64,000 bases of DNA from Saturnia japonica (Eukaryota > Arthropoda > Insecta > Lepidoptera > Saturniidae): positions 16,678,001 through 16,742,000 of the forward strand of contig CM065318.1 in NCBI GenBank assembly GCA_033032175.1, in the 5' to 3' direction. Made by a program: the position numbers and the translations under genes. This document shows, piece after piece, positions 10,987-21,103 of the stretch (position 1 is the stretch's first letter; each line of letters begins with the position of its first letter). The notes beneath the pieces are model-generated. The model searched no databases and had not been told where the DNA came from. It saw only the letters and a program-made list of their open reading frames with translations.

Positions 10987-12290
10987 CAAGGTGTCCAGAA
11001 AGGGTATCGGGTATTTGTAAGTTCAATGAAACAAAAATTATTTGTATGCAATAAAAAAGTTTATTGTTTATTATTAGCATATGAATTGGAGAATTATTTG
11101 TGAAAAGATGATGTTATCCAAATGATGACCGTTACGTTGCTGGCACTCTTCTAAACGGAAACGAAGATTGGCGATAACACGTTGACACATAGCTATCGAT
11201 ATTGCTGCCAATTCTGACCGGATGTTTTGCTTTAACTGGGTTAGATTCGTCGGATTGTTTTGATAAACCTTACTTTTAAGGTATCCCCATGCAAAATAGT
11301 CAAGCGGGCTAAGGTCGGGGCTTCTGGGAGGCCAGTTGATGTTACCCCTTCGCGAAATGACTTTATTAGGGAATAATTCGTTAACAACTTCCATTGAGTC
11401 ATTTGAGGTATGGCAAGTGGTCCCATCTTGCTGGAACCACGTTCTTGAGTTGAAACCTGCAAACTCCTGCAACTCTAGGACCAAAAAATTTCGCAACATA
11501 TCACAATAACGGTCACTATTCACATTAATTGCTCGGCCTCGTTGATCTTCATGAAAATAAGGACCAATTATGCCTTTAGCAGACATAGCGGCCCAAACAA
11601 CGACCTTTGGGCTATGCAAGGGTCGTTCATGCTTTCGTCTCGGATTCTCCACTGCCCAGTACCGACAATTCTGCTTATTAACATGACCATTCAGGTGAAA
11701 ATTTGCTTCGTCACTGAACAGTATGTTGTTAAAGTTGTTAAATCGCTGCAGCATTTCGTTCGCAAAATTCAGTCGATTAGCATAGTCCGTATCCTTCAAT
11801 TCTTGAACCAATTGAATTTTATAGGCTTTTAGATGTAAGTCTTTCTTTAAAATCGAATGTAAAGACGATTTTTTGATGTTCAACGCTTGGCTTCGCTTTC
11901 GGATGGATAAAGACGGATTTTGACGAACCGACGCCTCAACTTCTTTAATTGTTTCTTCATCGCGAACTGAACGAGGACGACCAGAGTTTTGAATTTTAAC
12001 TGTCGCACCTGTATTCTCGAACATCCTGATCCATTTCCTAATGCAATCGTCACTTGGCGCGTGGCGTGTACGATATTCCGCACGATAGAGACGTTGAGCA
12101 GTCACTATTGAATCACCATTACGATAATACGCTCGTACGCAAAATGCGCGATGCGTCCCCGAGTACTGTTCCATCGTGACTAAAACTCCACAAAATGGCG
12201 GGCGCCACGAACCCCTCCCCGCACCCTTTAGACGCCCCGTTTCGATTATGGCGCGAAAACAAATACCCGATACCCTTTCTGGACACCTTG
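10987..12290 (-). mobile_element. DD41D mariner-like element, apparently intact
   Basis: The inverted ends start CAAGGTGTCCAGAAAGGGTA and are identical over 31 bp (10987-11017 and 12260-12290). The element is flanked by TA on both sides (10985-10986 and 12291-12292), the usual target duplication of the Tc1/mariner superfamily. It is 1304 bp long. One open frame fills most of it on the minus strand, leaving about 85 bp beyond the start codon and 87 bp beyond the stop. Perfect ends and an unbroken frame point to a recent insertion. It lies inside an older Helitron-like copy. Confidence 0.92.
11074..12174 (-). CDS. DD41D mariner-family transposase
   Basis: This is a 366-residue transposase predicted to cut and paste its own element at TA sites. 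Residues about 1-110 look like the paired helix-turn-helix DNA-binding region, with a GRPR linker at 65-68. The catalytic DDE/D domain follows, with first Asp at D155 (LFSDEANF), second at D250 (WFQQDG) and third at D292 (SPLDYF). The 41 residues between D250 and D292 place it in the DD41D ('rosa'/visitor-type) group and not the DD34D mariners. The block WPPRSPDLSPLDYFAWGYLK (281-300) is typical of the group. The ATG at 12172-12174 is the first in frame after the 12260-12290 inverted end. There are no stops, frameshifts or missing catalytic residues, so activity is plausible but not shown. Confidence 0.93.
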   Translation of the reverse strand: MEQYSGTHRAFCVRAYYRNGDSIVTAQRLYRAEYRTRHAPSDDCIRKWIRMFENTGATVKIQNSGRPRSVRDEETIKEVEASVRQNPSLSIRKRSQALNIKKSSLHSILKKDLHLKAYKIQLVQELKDTDYANRLNFANEMLQRFNNFNNILFSDEANFHLNGHVNKQNCRYWAVENPRRKHERPLHSPKVVVWAAMSAKGIIGPYFHEDQRGRAINVNSDRYCDMLRNFLVLELQEFAGFNSRTWFQQDGTTCHTSNDSMEVVNELFPNKVISRRGNINWPPRSPDLSPLDYFAWGYLKSKVYQNNPTNLTQLKQNIRSELAAISIAMCQRVIANLRFRLEECQQRNGHHLDNIIFSQIILQFIC

Positions 12291-12554
12291 TATAAAAGGA
12301 TAATTGACTGATTGAGATATCAACGCACAGCCAAAACTATTGGGGCTATGACCGTAAAAATTTGCATTCGGATTCCTTTTACATTATAGGTGAGAACTAA
12401 GGAAGAATTTTTGGAAATTCAACCCCTAAGGTGGTGAAAAGGGGAATGAAAGTTAGCATGAAAATTCGTCGTTTTTTGAAAATAGATCTATGAAAATTGG
12501 TATTTAGCAATTATTAGACTGAGCCACAGCGTAGCATGGTTCGGGTTTAGCTAG

Positions 12555-13034
12555 TATTATTTAAAAGATGTAAAATTTGCACGATTGTTTGTAAAGAGAT
12601 AATATTTGAAGCTATCGATCCGATTCTTAGAATTCTTTCGCTGATAGAAATCTATTTGATTTTATTATTGTGTAATAAACGCGGAGAAAGTCATGGCCGA
12701 TTGCAAGTCTACAAAAATGTATTGAATGTAACAAAATAATGAAACGATTTTAATTAATTAAATAAGAAATTGAATATAATTTTAAAGTTTGCACGTAACA
12801 CGAAATTTATCGTCACTCAAAACAACACAGTTATAACAACTCATCTGTCATCACACACTCGTTAATATTTTATTTCAATAATGTATGTGTAAAGTTTGAT
12901 TTATTAATTGAAACATCAACTATGTACCTAAAACACTTGCACAAAAAAGTTGATGAGTGTATTAAGTAGATACCTACGCGTGTTTGTAAGTTATACGCTT
13001 CTATGCAAAGACGTCATACTCGTTACAACAAATG
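12555..13034. other. AT-rich DNA, nothing recognised
   Basis: No recognised feature. Confidence 0.4.
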
Positions 13035-13215
13035 TGGCAAATAAGCATAAACCGCCTGATGGTATCACTAGCGCGTTGCCGACCTTGACAATCCCCTACA
13101 CCAAGGAGCTCTAGAAACCCTACTCACCATACGAGCACAACGAAAAGTCGTTTAGCTGCGTTCTGTAGGGTGGACTACCCCAAGTAGAAATAAATCTCCA
13201 AAAAAATTTCTCTAT
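13035..13215 (+). repeat. Family E dispersed repeat
   Basis: It begins 'gtggcaaataagcataaaccg' and continues 'cctgatggta', 'cgttgccgacctt', 'aaggagctctagaaaccc' and 'ggtggactaccccaagtagaa'. Related copies lie at 21480-21712, 28320-28500 (minus), 50085-50255 and 60950-61000. It has no coding frame. It is a common kind of lepidopteran dispersed repeat whose class I cannot assign. Confidence 0.6.
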
Positions 13216-13379
13216 GCCCTACCATCACCATAATAAAACAAGTGGTTTAGCAAGCAAATTCATGATATATATAGGTATTTTGTTACATTGTGAAAATTCA
13301 TCATCGTAATTATTGCATTACGAGCATAAAAATGTATAACTTATTCAACAAGCTAAATTATTAATAAGGTAACAAAAAA

Positions 13380-13655
13380 CCGGGCTGCAACAAAAACACT
13401 AGAATCTTTTTTTTTCTATTTTTGCTTTTTATTCGATTCCCAGACGTCGTACTTAAATATTATAAGATGAGCGTACTTAATATTATGAGCTTCTGTCACT
13501 CCCACGACTAAGATGAATCTAACGATACCTCGTATGCCAAAATCCATCGAGCCGTTTAGGCTACAGAGAGTGCCAAAGAAATAGACAGTACGCTCGAAAA
13601 ACACAACCCTCCTTTTTTGCAGACGGGTAAAAAGAGCAAAAATCAAATGCGACAT
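13380..13655 (+). repeat. Family D' repeat, MITE-like
   Basis: It is collinear with 42900-43130: 'tttttgctttttattcgatt', then 'ctcgtatgccaaaatccatc', 'gagtgccaaag', and 'aaccctccttttttgcag' before a 'cgggtaaaaa' end. The opening '(c)cgggctgcaa' and closing 'gcagacggg' are roughly inverted, which suggests short terminal inverted repeats. The minus frame at 13416-13658 is a by-product. Confidence 0.5.
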
Positions 13656-13694
13656 CAATATTGGTATATAAATGTTTTACGTATTCGTATATAA

Positions 13695-13935
13695 TTGTTT
13701 TTTTAACCGACTTTCAAAAAAAGACGAATGTTACTCAATTTGAATGTATATGTTTTTATGGATGTTCAGCTATGGGTGCCATTACTTTTTTGTTTTAGAC
13801 TTAGAACTGATTTAGATGATTCTTTATTTGTTAGATAAGGTGGTCCCATTTTAATTTCATTGGTATTGGGACTTTCAACTTCGAAGATACACCTGGGAAC
13901 TCTTCAAAATTATTGATGTTGCTTTTCTTTTTTGT
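13695..13935 (+). repeat. Family D repeat
   Basis: It opens 'aaccgactttcaaaaaaaga', followed by 'ggtggtcccattttaatttc', 'attggtattgggacttt', 'caacttcgaaga' and a T-rich 'gcttttcttttttgtt' end. It is collinear with 27360-27575 and 40905-41140. It directly follows a D' copy, and the two share the 'ccgact..caaaaa' motif. Confidence 0.55.
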
Positions 13936-14174
13936 TAATAATTGTCTTGTAATAAAACATATATGCATGCCTTTATAAGCGTAATCTCTAATTTCCGGAA
14001 CAAAATAGAGAGAAAAAGTCTAGTAGGGCCCCTTGGTTTCAATATATGGGTGCCTTTCATGCTATATTTTCCAAACCTGGCAGTATTGACTCCCTTTCGG
14101 TATACAACTTCATTGATGTTATTTGAAATAAAATGCGTTGATTTAACTAGGCCATAAAACTAAGAAAAAAATTT

Positions 14175-14437
14175 TCTCTACTACATTTTAATATTATAAA
14201 GCCTAAGAGATTGTTTGTTTGTTTGTTTGCACGCGCTAATCTCTGGAACTACTAGTTCAGTTTAGTGGGAAAGGTTATTATGATAGGCTACATAGCTTCA
14301 CGCTACGATTCTAATCGGTAAGTGGAGTTGTAATCATGAAAGACAAGTAATCTAGCAAACTGTAGGCAAATACGGGAAGTGAGAACAACGATAGGCCGAT
14401 TAAAGTGAACAGGTGTGAAACCGTGGCGCACAGCTAG
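14175..14437 (+). mobile_element. Helitron-like (Lep1-type) non-autonomous element
   Basis: The 5' region contains 'ttttaatattataaagcc' and a 'gtttgtttgtttgttt' tract. The centre has 'cgctaatctctggaactact', and the 3' end is 'cgtggcgcacagCTAG|T' (CTAG at 14434-14437). The same opening style recurs at 63705 onwards. A short tetranucleotide (GTTT) tract inside resembles the microsatellite-bearing Lep1 group; the family name is from memory. Confidence 0.55.
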
Positions 14438-14744
14438 TCAGATTATATGAGACAGAAAAGTGTGAACCAAACCTTTGTGCATATTAATAATAACATCAAC
14501 CCAAAGATTTTAGTACTATCTCATGCCATTAAATTCATATTCATAAAATATTTCATGATAAATGTGAAACCATTTCCCGCTACATAATTTTACCTATTAT
14601 TATAATAATATAAAAATTGCTTAGTCAAATTATTAAAATTAACAGATAGATATCTACGTAACATTTTTATAGTAGGTACTGAATTCATTTATACCTTTTA
14701 TAGAACATTGCCCAATATTGCAGAAACAAATTGCAAGACAAAGT

Positions 14745-14835
14745 AACTGGCCTAATGGTAACCACAGTATGATCCAAAAACAGCGGCGACCACCGAGAAA
14801 TATCGGCATTGCACTGGCTGATAAATGGCATTATT
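14745..14835 (+). repeat. SINE-F body fragment
   Basis: 'ctggcctaatggtaacc', 'gatccaaaaacagcggcgacc' and 'accgagaaat..cactggctga' parallel parts of 19390-19485. A tRNA-like A-box is present, but no B-box is visible. Truncated. Confidence 0.35.
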
Positions 14836-15654
14836 TTTGCAACGAAATATACCTCATTATTCATGATATTTAAAAATTAAGTATTTGTCTAACCTTTATT
14901 ATGTATGTAATAATATAAAATCATTATTACGACTTTAAAGAATCACCTAGGATTATAAATTACGTTCTGTAAGTTAATTTAAACTGTATTTAATGGCAAT
15001 ATGAAAGCTACATACATTTTGTTAGTAATTTTTAAATGGTAGTAGAAAATGACGGGCATGTAAAATAGACGGAGTGAAAAGATTATCTAGGTATATCTAT
15101 GTATGATTAATCTCGGTACCTTGGAAAGAAACACAGGAAGGCGGCGATGACTGTAAAAATTTGCGATAAAACTTTGAAATCTAAGATGATTACGAGCGAG
15201 CGGGTTTCGTGCGAAATTTACAGAACAAAACAAAATGCATACGAACCGTCTGCGGATTATACCTACAGAAAAGTCACACCGGATTTGTTCGGAGTTTATT
15301 TTTTGTTCCCACACGCGTCTGGCCGAGTAAACTTGTCAACAGCGTCTGGCGGGGACGTAGGTACGTTCATTTTGTTTATTGTCAAATGTACCATGAAACG
15401 TATCCAGACGTTGGCAGCGATCCAGAGGCGGCTCTTATCATAAAATGTCAAAATTTTAGTCTTCATTCACCGGCGCGGCGCAGCGTCCCGCGTGGGCGGA
15501 CCATTCAACATTTTGGATTATAAAAAAACTCATTTTGTCATTACGATGTCCTTTGGCATTATTTTGTTACAATTATATTATTCACGCTGATTACATAATA
15601 GTAAGGTTCCAGTGAATTGACAATAATAATTATAGTTCTACTTTTTGTTAAATT
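14836..15654. other. Mostly unassigned; CpG-rich patch 15120-15520
   Basis: From about 15120 to 15520 CpG and G+C rise. Overlapping frames are open on both strands (plus 15147-15443 and 15209-15523; minus 15087-15314). A good donor-like CTAG|GTACGT motif occurs at about 15360. I recognise no protein family. It may be a 5' exon or promoter patch of an unseen host gene, or a decayed repeat. Confidence 0.25.
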
Positions 15655-15890
15655 GCAACTGTGTTCATCCACAATTCTGCCAATGTCACCCGAATAGAAT
15701 ATTTTTCTAACTACATATTCTAGTAATCTTCAAACATAGCTTTAACAAAATAAAGCGGCTCTCCTTTTAAAACTGTCTAGGAAGTTTTTATGGCACATTA
15801 CAATTAATTTTCTCAGTAATTTATTTATAATCCACTTCACTTATGCACAATATCCATACTACATCACATAAAATGCTGCCAAATGTTATT
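15655..15890 (+). repeat. Family B repeat, variant subfamily
   Basis: It shares 'atccacaattctgccaatgt', 'cgaatagaatatt' and 'ctgtctaggaagttttt' with 20535-20760, and the general family B 3' block 'aatccacttcacttatgcac', 'catcacataaaatg'. The two loci form a subfamily with a 5' part different from the 53-kb copies. Confidence 0.55.
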
Positions 15891-16925
15891 TATTTATTTG
15901 GACCGCCAGTGCTCAGTACATTAAACACAATTACAAACAAAAAAATTACAGTTTCAAGGATAGAATCCACTAGGCCTTTTAAAGCAATAACAACATGCAC
16001 TAGTAGGCGTGAATATTTGAAACAATACAAATATTTTAATAAAGTCCAGATAACGCAGAATTATTACAGATTATGTCAATTAACTTCAAAATATGAAATG
16101 TATAAAAATCATCAAAGTCAAATACATATAAAAATTACAAAGAAAAAGAATATACATCACTAAATGTCAACAAAATTAAACAAGCAAGAACACTAGTCCC
16201 ATGTAACTTGTCATTGTTAACCCAACATGTTGACATAAATATTTGAAAACAAGATAGAACCTGTAAAAAAATTCAGACAAAATAAAATTATTAGAAATTT
16301 TTGTGGTAGTAAATTACATTTTTATGTTATTTCTCATATTTATCTATGTGCAATGAGTGACAGTTACAGATTCGTGCTTTGTAGAACACTACCGAAGCGA
16401 ATAGTAAAAAAAAATCTAATATGTAAATTCTCACTTCCAGACGAATAAATTACACGGTCGGCACGATTTTACGCCGTGTGTTCTTAATAAATCTGACATT
16501 TAAATATGTAACGGGTGTTTGGATGAAATTTATTTGATAAAAAGTTTCGAGTGTCCGCATAATAAAGACGTACGCTATATAATACATATATCACACAATA
16601 TTTCTAATGCACTTTTTGTGCACTGTATAAGAGATGATTGTAATAAATTGGTGTATATTTTTTTAATGGTTTATACTTGAAAGATAAAAAGCTTTTAGAC
16701 TAGACCCATTGAACGTTATATAAAATATTCTGAATGACGGTTGTGTTTAAAAATATAGCTTTGTGGATATGATTTAGTCATGCTCTATAGATTTTGCTCT
16801 CGAGACGGCGCGGGTTCGTGTTCGGTCACCTACACAGGGAAGGACTCAAGAAACGATAAAAAAACTTTTTATGTTTATCAATAATTATCCAATTGATTGT
16901 TTGACGTAAACCTTGTTTATATGGT
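15891..16925. other. AT-rich DNA, nothing recognised
   Basis: A 106-residue plus frame at 15843-16163 begins inside the family B copy and shows no domain; I regard it as chance. Nothing else was recognised. Confidence 0.4.
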
Positions 16926-16929
16926 ACGT

Positions 16930-17160
16930 AGCAATAAAGCAATGATGATGTACGGAGATCACGTCGATTGACCTCAGTTCCAATCACCTGCAATGAGGTT
17001 TGGTGAAGGCAAATATCGTGATAACACAATAATATGGTGGTAAGGTATTTTCTTATGCCCGCTTGGCTAGCAACACCTTTAAGTGGATAATCTGTCGCCT
17101 AAACACCTATAGGTGTGTTCCGGCAGCTGCACTTGAGAGCCACATCTGGTGAGATTTTAG
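16930..17160 (+). repeat. tRNA-derived SINE-C copy
   Basis: The head is tRNA-like, with a degenerate B-box in 'cctcagttccaatcacctgc'. The body follows: 'aatatcgtgataacac', 'atggtggtaaggtattttct', 'tgcccgcttggctagc', and 'cctaaacacctataggtgtg' before 'ttccggcagctgcacttgag'. It is one of about eleven copies in the window. The minus frame 16826-17029 is a by-product. Confidence 0.65.
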
Positions 17161-17331
17161 CCTATATTACTCGAAGCTACATATTTTTGTTGGACTTGGG
17201 CCACCAGCATTTTAAAAATGCTAGCTTAAGATCTCCACATACTAGCGACATTTTAAAGTACGTATTAAAACCTATCTTCATGGGATTCCAGTTCCTGACA
17301 GAGTCCTCATATTTATGATGCTTTTGATATA

Positions 17332-17514
17332 CAGTGTAAACTCTTTATAACGTTATCCTTTATAACGATAAACTCCCTATAACATTGAAGTGAGCCCAAC
17401 TTGGTTGGTTTGCGTTAAAACCCACATATTGAAACTTCACTCCATATAACGATAACTCTCTATAACGACAAAAATGCTCAGTCCCTTGAGTTTCGTTATA
17501 AAGAGTTTACACTG
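17332..17514. mobile_element. pogo/Tigger-like MITE, complete
   Basis: Perfect 21-bp inverted ends beginning CAGTGTAAACTC and ending TATAACG lie at 17332-17352 and 17494-17514, flanked by TA on each side. The element is 183 bp. Further 'ctataacga'-type subterminal repeats lie in both orientations inside. CAGTN..CTATAACG ends and a TA target are characteristic of pogo/Tigger elements. It has no coding capacity, so it must have been moved by a transposase encoded elsewhere. Confidence 0.85.
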
Positions 17515-18431
17515 TACTTTATGCACCCAGGTCCGTTTACGTACACGCCCCGTCTGCTGTTTGACCAGAGCTTTACAGATTCACAATTTGAGGAGATTTT
17601 AGGCAAGTGCCAAAAAAAGTGCCAAAGTGAATTTCTGTATTAAATAGGTAATCAATTTAAAAATGTAATTATCAAAGGTAAGTAATTTCCATTACGGTTT
17701 TCGGTTTCATGTTGGTCAATTGAAACTTAATTTATTAGAATACGGCAAACAAAAATGTAATAAAATTAAGAATAGTTAAAAAAGGTGACGGGCAAGACCC
17801 CCTCGTAACAACAGCTGAATACTGCCCATTGTAACGTTCGAGGTTGCACATATGTTTTGTCTCGACCACATCACATATTACAAATGGAAGGAAGGTGAGG
17901 TTTGCGGTTTACGATTGATATATAGATGTTAAAGTTTTAAAGATACTGTCGACATCAGGATTAAGTTATAATTTATAAATGTACGGTACTTTCATTTAAA
18001 TTTAAATTAACGTTATTCGAATTAATTTTTTATTTAATTTTCAAGTGAAACTTCTTAGGCTGTGATTCAATAATTGGACGAGAACTGAGGTTGAAAGTTC
18101 AAGGACGCGTCACGTTTAGGCATATTTCGTTACATGAGAGAAAATAAAGATAAAGTACAAAGTAATTATAGATCTAATACACAGTTTAGGCTTTTTCATT
18201 TATGACATACTTAATTTTTCCTTATAATAGAGATTAGTTTTTCTTGTAAATTGAATTTTCTTTTAAATTATATCAGTGGAGTTGCATCAGAGATGCTAAT
18301 TAAATATCCAAACTGCACAAAATATAGATAACAATATATGTAGGTTGTTCACTTAAAATAATTCGAAATGTACAATTTAAATAGGTATCTGATCGAGCAT
18401 AATAAACAAACTACATCACGTGAAATGGCGT
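17515..18431. other. AT-rich DNA, nothing recognised
   Basis: No recognised feature. Confidence 0.4.
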
Positions 18432-18447
18432 CAAAATCACATAACAT

Positions 18448-18708
18448 AACATACCATCACGCCTGTATCCTCGAAGGGTTAGGCAGAGGTGTACAGCTAA
18501 TGTACACTCACAGATCGCCGGGTATGTTTTTAGGTCCCATGATATCGGGGATGAGTCTATTGCCATTAATCGGGCATAAAATAAAACTCCGAGCTGCTAC
18601 TGAGAATATCACAGATTTACCCAATAACACATTTCTCGATCTGGAAATCGAACCCCGGACCTCAGACATAACGGTCACTCTTACGACCACTAGGCTAATG
18701 AGGCAGTC
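18448..18708 (-). repeat. tRNA-derived SINE-A with target-site duplication
   Basis: On the minus strand the head is tRNA-like: A-box region 'tagcctagtggtcg' and B-box 'ggttcgatttcc'. The body contains 'gctcggagttttatttta' and 'tagactcatccccgata', and the 3' end has 'cctctgcctaacccttcg' and 'aggcgtgatggtatg'. It is flanked by a 16-bp direct repeat caaaat(c/t)acataacat (18432-18447 and 18709-18724, one mismatch), the expected product of LINE-driven insertion. The frame 18368-18721 and the minus frame 18508-18732 are by-products. Confidence 0.8.
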
Positions 18709-18724
18709 CAAAATTACATAACAT

Positions 18725-19234
18725 ACTGTCAAATAACATAATTAAGTTTATCAATTAAAATAAAAACTCTATCAAGATTCCGATAAAAGTTCTAAATAAG
18801 CATCTGCACGTTCCATGTCGTAAAATACACAATATTATTTCACAATTACTTCGCTTCAGTCGCGAACCAAGTATGTGACAACACCGAACAATTATCAACG
18901 GGCTTGCTAAGTATAGCCATGGCTCGTATACTTTGTCTTTTATTTGTTCTACACTAGAATTTACTTGCGGTATTGCTTGTTTATACTTGTTTCTATATTA
19001 AGATTGTTATTTCATAACTATTGTGGTCCTTACAACTGTATGCTCATACTTTACATGTTTAATTATGAAGCTCTGATCGAATATTGCAGAATTTTTTGAA
19101 GTGAAAAGTTCCTTACTATCATGGTGATTTGAAACTCGATGCAACGAAAAAGCGACAATAAAAAGAGACAACACATCACGTGTAGGGTTTAGCCTGCGTG
19201 AGAACGAGATAGAATTATACACGGTTAATTCAAG
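18725..19234. other. AT-rich DNA, nothing recognised
   Basis: No recognised feature. The minus frame at 19007-19222 shows no domain. Confidence 0.4.
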
Positions 19235-19700
19235 TGCTGATTTTCACGACTTGGCCTACCCGTGTGACGACCAGACTTGCACGGACTGTTGTATGTACAT
19301 TACGAGTGGTTTTAAAGAAGATACTTTATGGTTTCTGAATGTTTCACTTCTGCTGTGTGTGAACTGCATACATATTTTTTAGTAGCGCTATGCAATCCAA
19401 AAAGCGGCTTCCACCGAGAGATTGATTCATCGACGGTTGTCGCCGTCCTGCCAGCCTGCAAGTTGCTGGATATACACTGGCTGGTCACGGAACAAACCAA
19501 AACAGAGTCACTGACAGTATCATCATATGCATGGTGTTCGCTACCCAACCGGGTACAGACACCTACGGGTGGTAGGTGATCCCAGAATGTATACCGGCTG
19601 ATCCAGAAACGCGATATACCTAAACGTGCTACTATACCGTTTTTACAACTGATGTATGGTGGTCGCTATCCAATCATCCGACTGGGACCACAGCGTTATT
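19235..19700 (+). repeat. SINE-F copy plus GC-richer repeat body
   Basis: The head at 19244-19310 ('cttggcctacccgtgtgacg', 'accagacttgcacggactg', 'ttgtatgtacattacgagtgg') matches 7880-7942. The following 350 bp is GC-richer and contains an internal near-duplication: 'catggtgttcgctacccaac' at about 19530 and 'tatggtggtcgctatccaat' at about 19656. A fragment of it recurs at 14760-14830. Open frames on both strands (19328-19579; 19312-19548) show no known domain. Confidence 0.4.
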
Positions 19701-19765
19701 AATGCAGAAAAATGCGATATATTTTTTTTTCTATTTCAGAATATTACGAGAGCATTTTGCTAACA

Positions 19766-20015
19766 TAACATACCATCACGCCTGTATCCCCGAAGGGTTA
19801 GGCAGAGGTATACTAATGTACACCCACAATTTACCGGGTATGTTTTTAGGTCCCACGTAATAGGGGGCGAGCCTATTCCCGTTAATCGGACCCAAAGCCA
19901 AATGCCGAGCTGCTGCTAAGAATTTCATAGAAAAACCCAATAACACTTTGCTCAACCTGGGAATTGAGCCTCGATCATAGCAGTCGCGCTTAGGTTCACT
20001 AGGCTAATGATGCAG
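19766..20015 (-). repeat. tRNA-derived SINE-A, second copy
   Basis: It is collinear with 18448-18708 and in the same orientation: tail 'cataccatcacgcctgtatc', 'cgaagggttaggcagaggta', body 'ggtcccacgtaatagggggc', and a decayed head near 19960-20015. It lies about 1.3 kb from the first copy. The head has lost a clean B-box. Confidence 0.7.
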
Positions 20016-20534
20016 TTAAGACAGTTGGATGCAGTTAACTATATTAACATTATAAATAGTAATTATATTAACTATTAAATTAACTAAAACTCGTGTTTTA
20101 CTATGTACATATATTCATTAATTTAATACACCTTATAAAGTAATATTAATAAAGATAATGATAGAAAAACACTCATTCTTGATCAGGGATTTCTACTTTT
20201 TTATGGCAATATATGTAATGTACTGCAATAAAATCCAAATTCATGTATCAAATTCCATATAACACTATTGAATCGATCCTATTTTCAGTGAATACCAAAA
20301 TGTAAGTGGCATCATTCTATATTTAGTACGGCGTCTCATCTTGCAATTTATTTGCGTCTAAGGGATATAGTATGATTTACTGATATATTTAACATGAACA
20401 TACATTTGTAACTTTTTTAGTTTCTTAATCTAGGAAAAAAATAGAGATAATTAAACATAAGGGTTTTACCGCAATTATTAAAAAAAAAAGTGGTTCATAA
20501 CTATAGAGAAATGTGTTTTTTTTTTTTTTGTCAA
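20016..20534. other. AT-rich DNA, nothing recognised
   Basis: No recognised feature. A T-rich run lies at about 20516-20529. Confidence 0.4.
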
Positions 20535-20765
20535 TGGAAAGGAGTTTTTATCCACAACTCTGCCAGTGTTACGTGAATAGAATATTCTACTAATTATTCT
20601 TGTAATCAACAAAGATGGCTGTAACAAGATGGCGGTTACCTTGTTAAGCTGTCTAGGGAGTTTTTGTAGCATTGTTAAAATGCCTAGTTATTATTTTTAT
20701 TCCACTTCACTTGTGCACAATAACCAAACTAAATCATGTAAAATGCCATTCGAAATATATGGCTA
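20535..20765 (+). repeat. Family B repeat, variant subfamily
   Basis: It is collinear with 15655-15890: 'tatccacaactctgccagtg', 'gtgaatagaatattct', 'caagatggcggttaccttg', 'ctgtctagggagtttttg', 'ttccacttcacttgtgcaca' and 'aatcatgtaaaatgcc'. Confidence 0.6.
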
Positions 20766-21103
20766 AATAACATAAGTTTATAAATTAAAATTAAAATCGC
20801 CGCCAAAAACTCGAGCATTTTGTTAAGTTTTTTTCCACAAATGATAATAGATTTACACCTAACCCACTTTAGATAGCTTTTTTAATCTGGTACTAGCAGC
20901 GATCCGTGACTTCGCATGTATTGAACACAATATAAAAATTTAAAATTATTGAACGTTAGTGATCTCAGGGAGAATATAGCTTCCTATTAGTGATTGACTG
21001 TTATTTTATTATTATTTTGATGGACTTGTACCAAGGATTACCTCCCACAAGTTTACAAGTTAGAACTAAGAAGAGAAAAATCATAAACAAATAAATAACG
21101 GAA

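Larger units (their letters stand above)
10969..12554 (+). mobile_element. Helitron-like element split by a mariner insertion
   Basis: The 5' end is A|TCTATATACATATA (A at 10968, TC at 10969-10970). The 3' end is ..GGGTTTAGCTAG|T, with CTAG at 12551-12554. Removing the mariner (10987-12290) and one TA leaves a continuous element of about 280 bp. Its internal order is 'tatcaacgcacagcc', 'ctattggggctatgaccgt', 'aacccctaaggtggtgaaa' and 'gatctatgaaaattgg'. The same internal order is present at 46552-46803. A|TC and CTRR|T ends without target duplication are Helitron hallmarks. It carries no replication/helicase protein, so it would be non-autonomous. Confidence 0.65.

Noticed and set aside
11241..12083. 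Other frames overlapping the DD41D element
   Set aside because: They are shadows in other frames of the transposase gene.
18368..18721. 117-residue open frame as a gene
   Set aside because: It lies almost wholly within the antisense strand of a SINE-A copy bounded by a target duplication; the same applies to the frame at 43409-43606.
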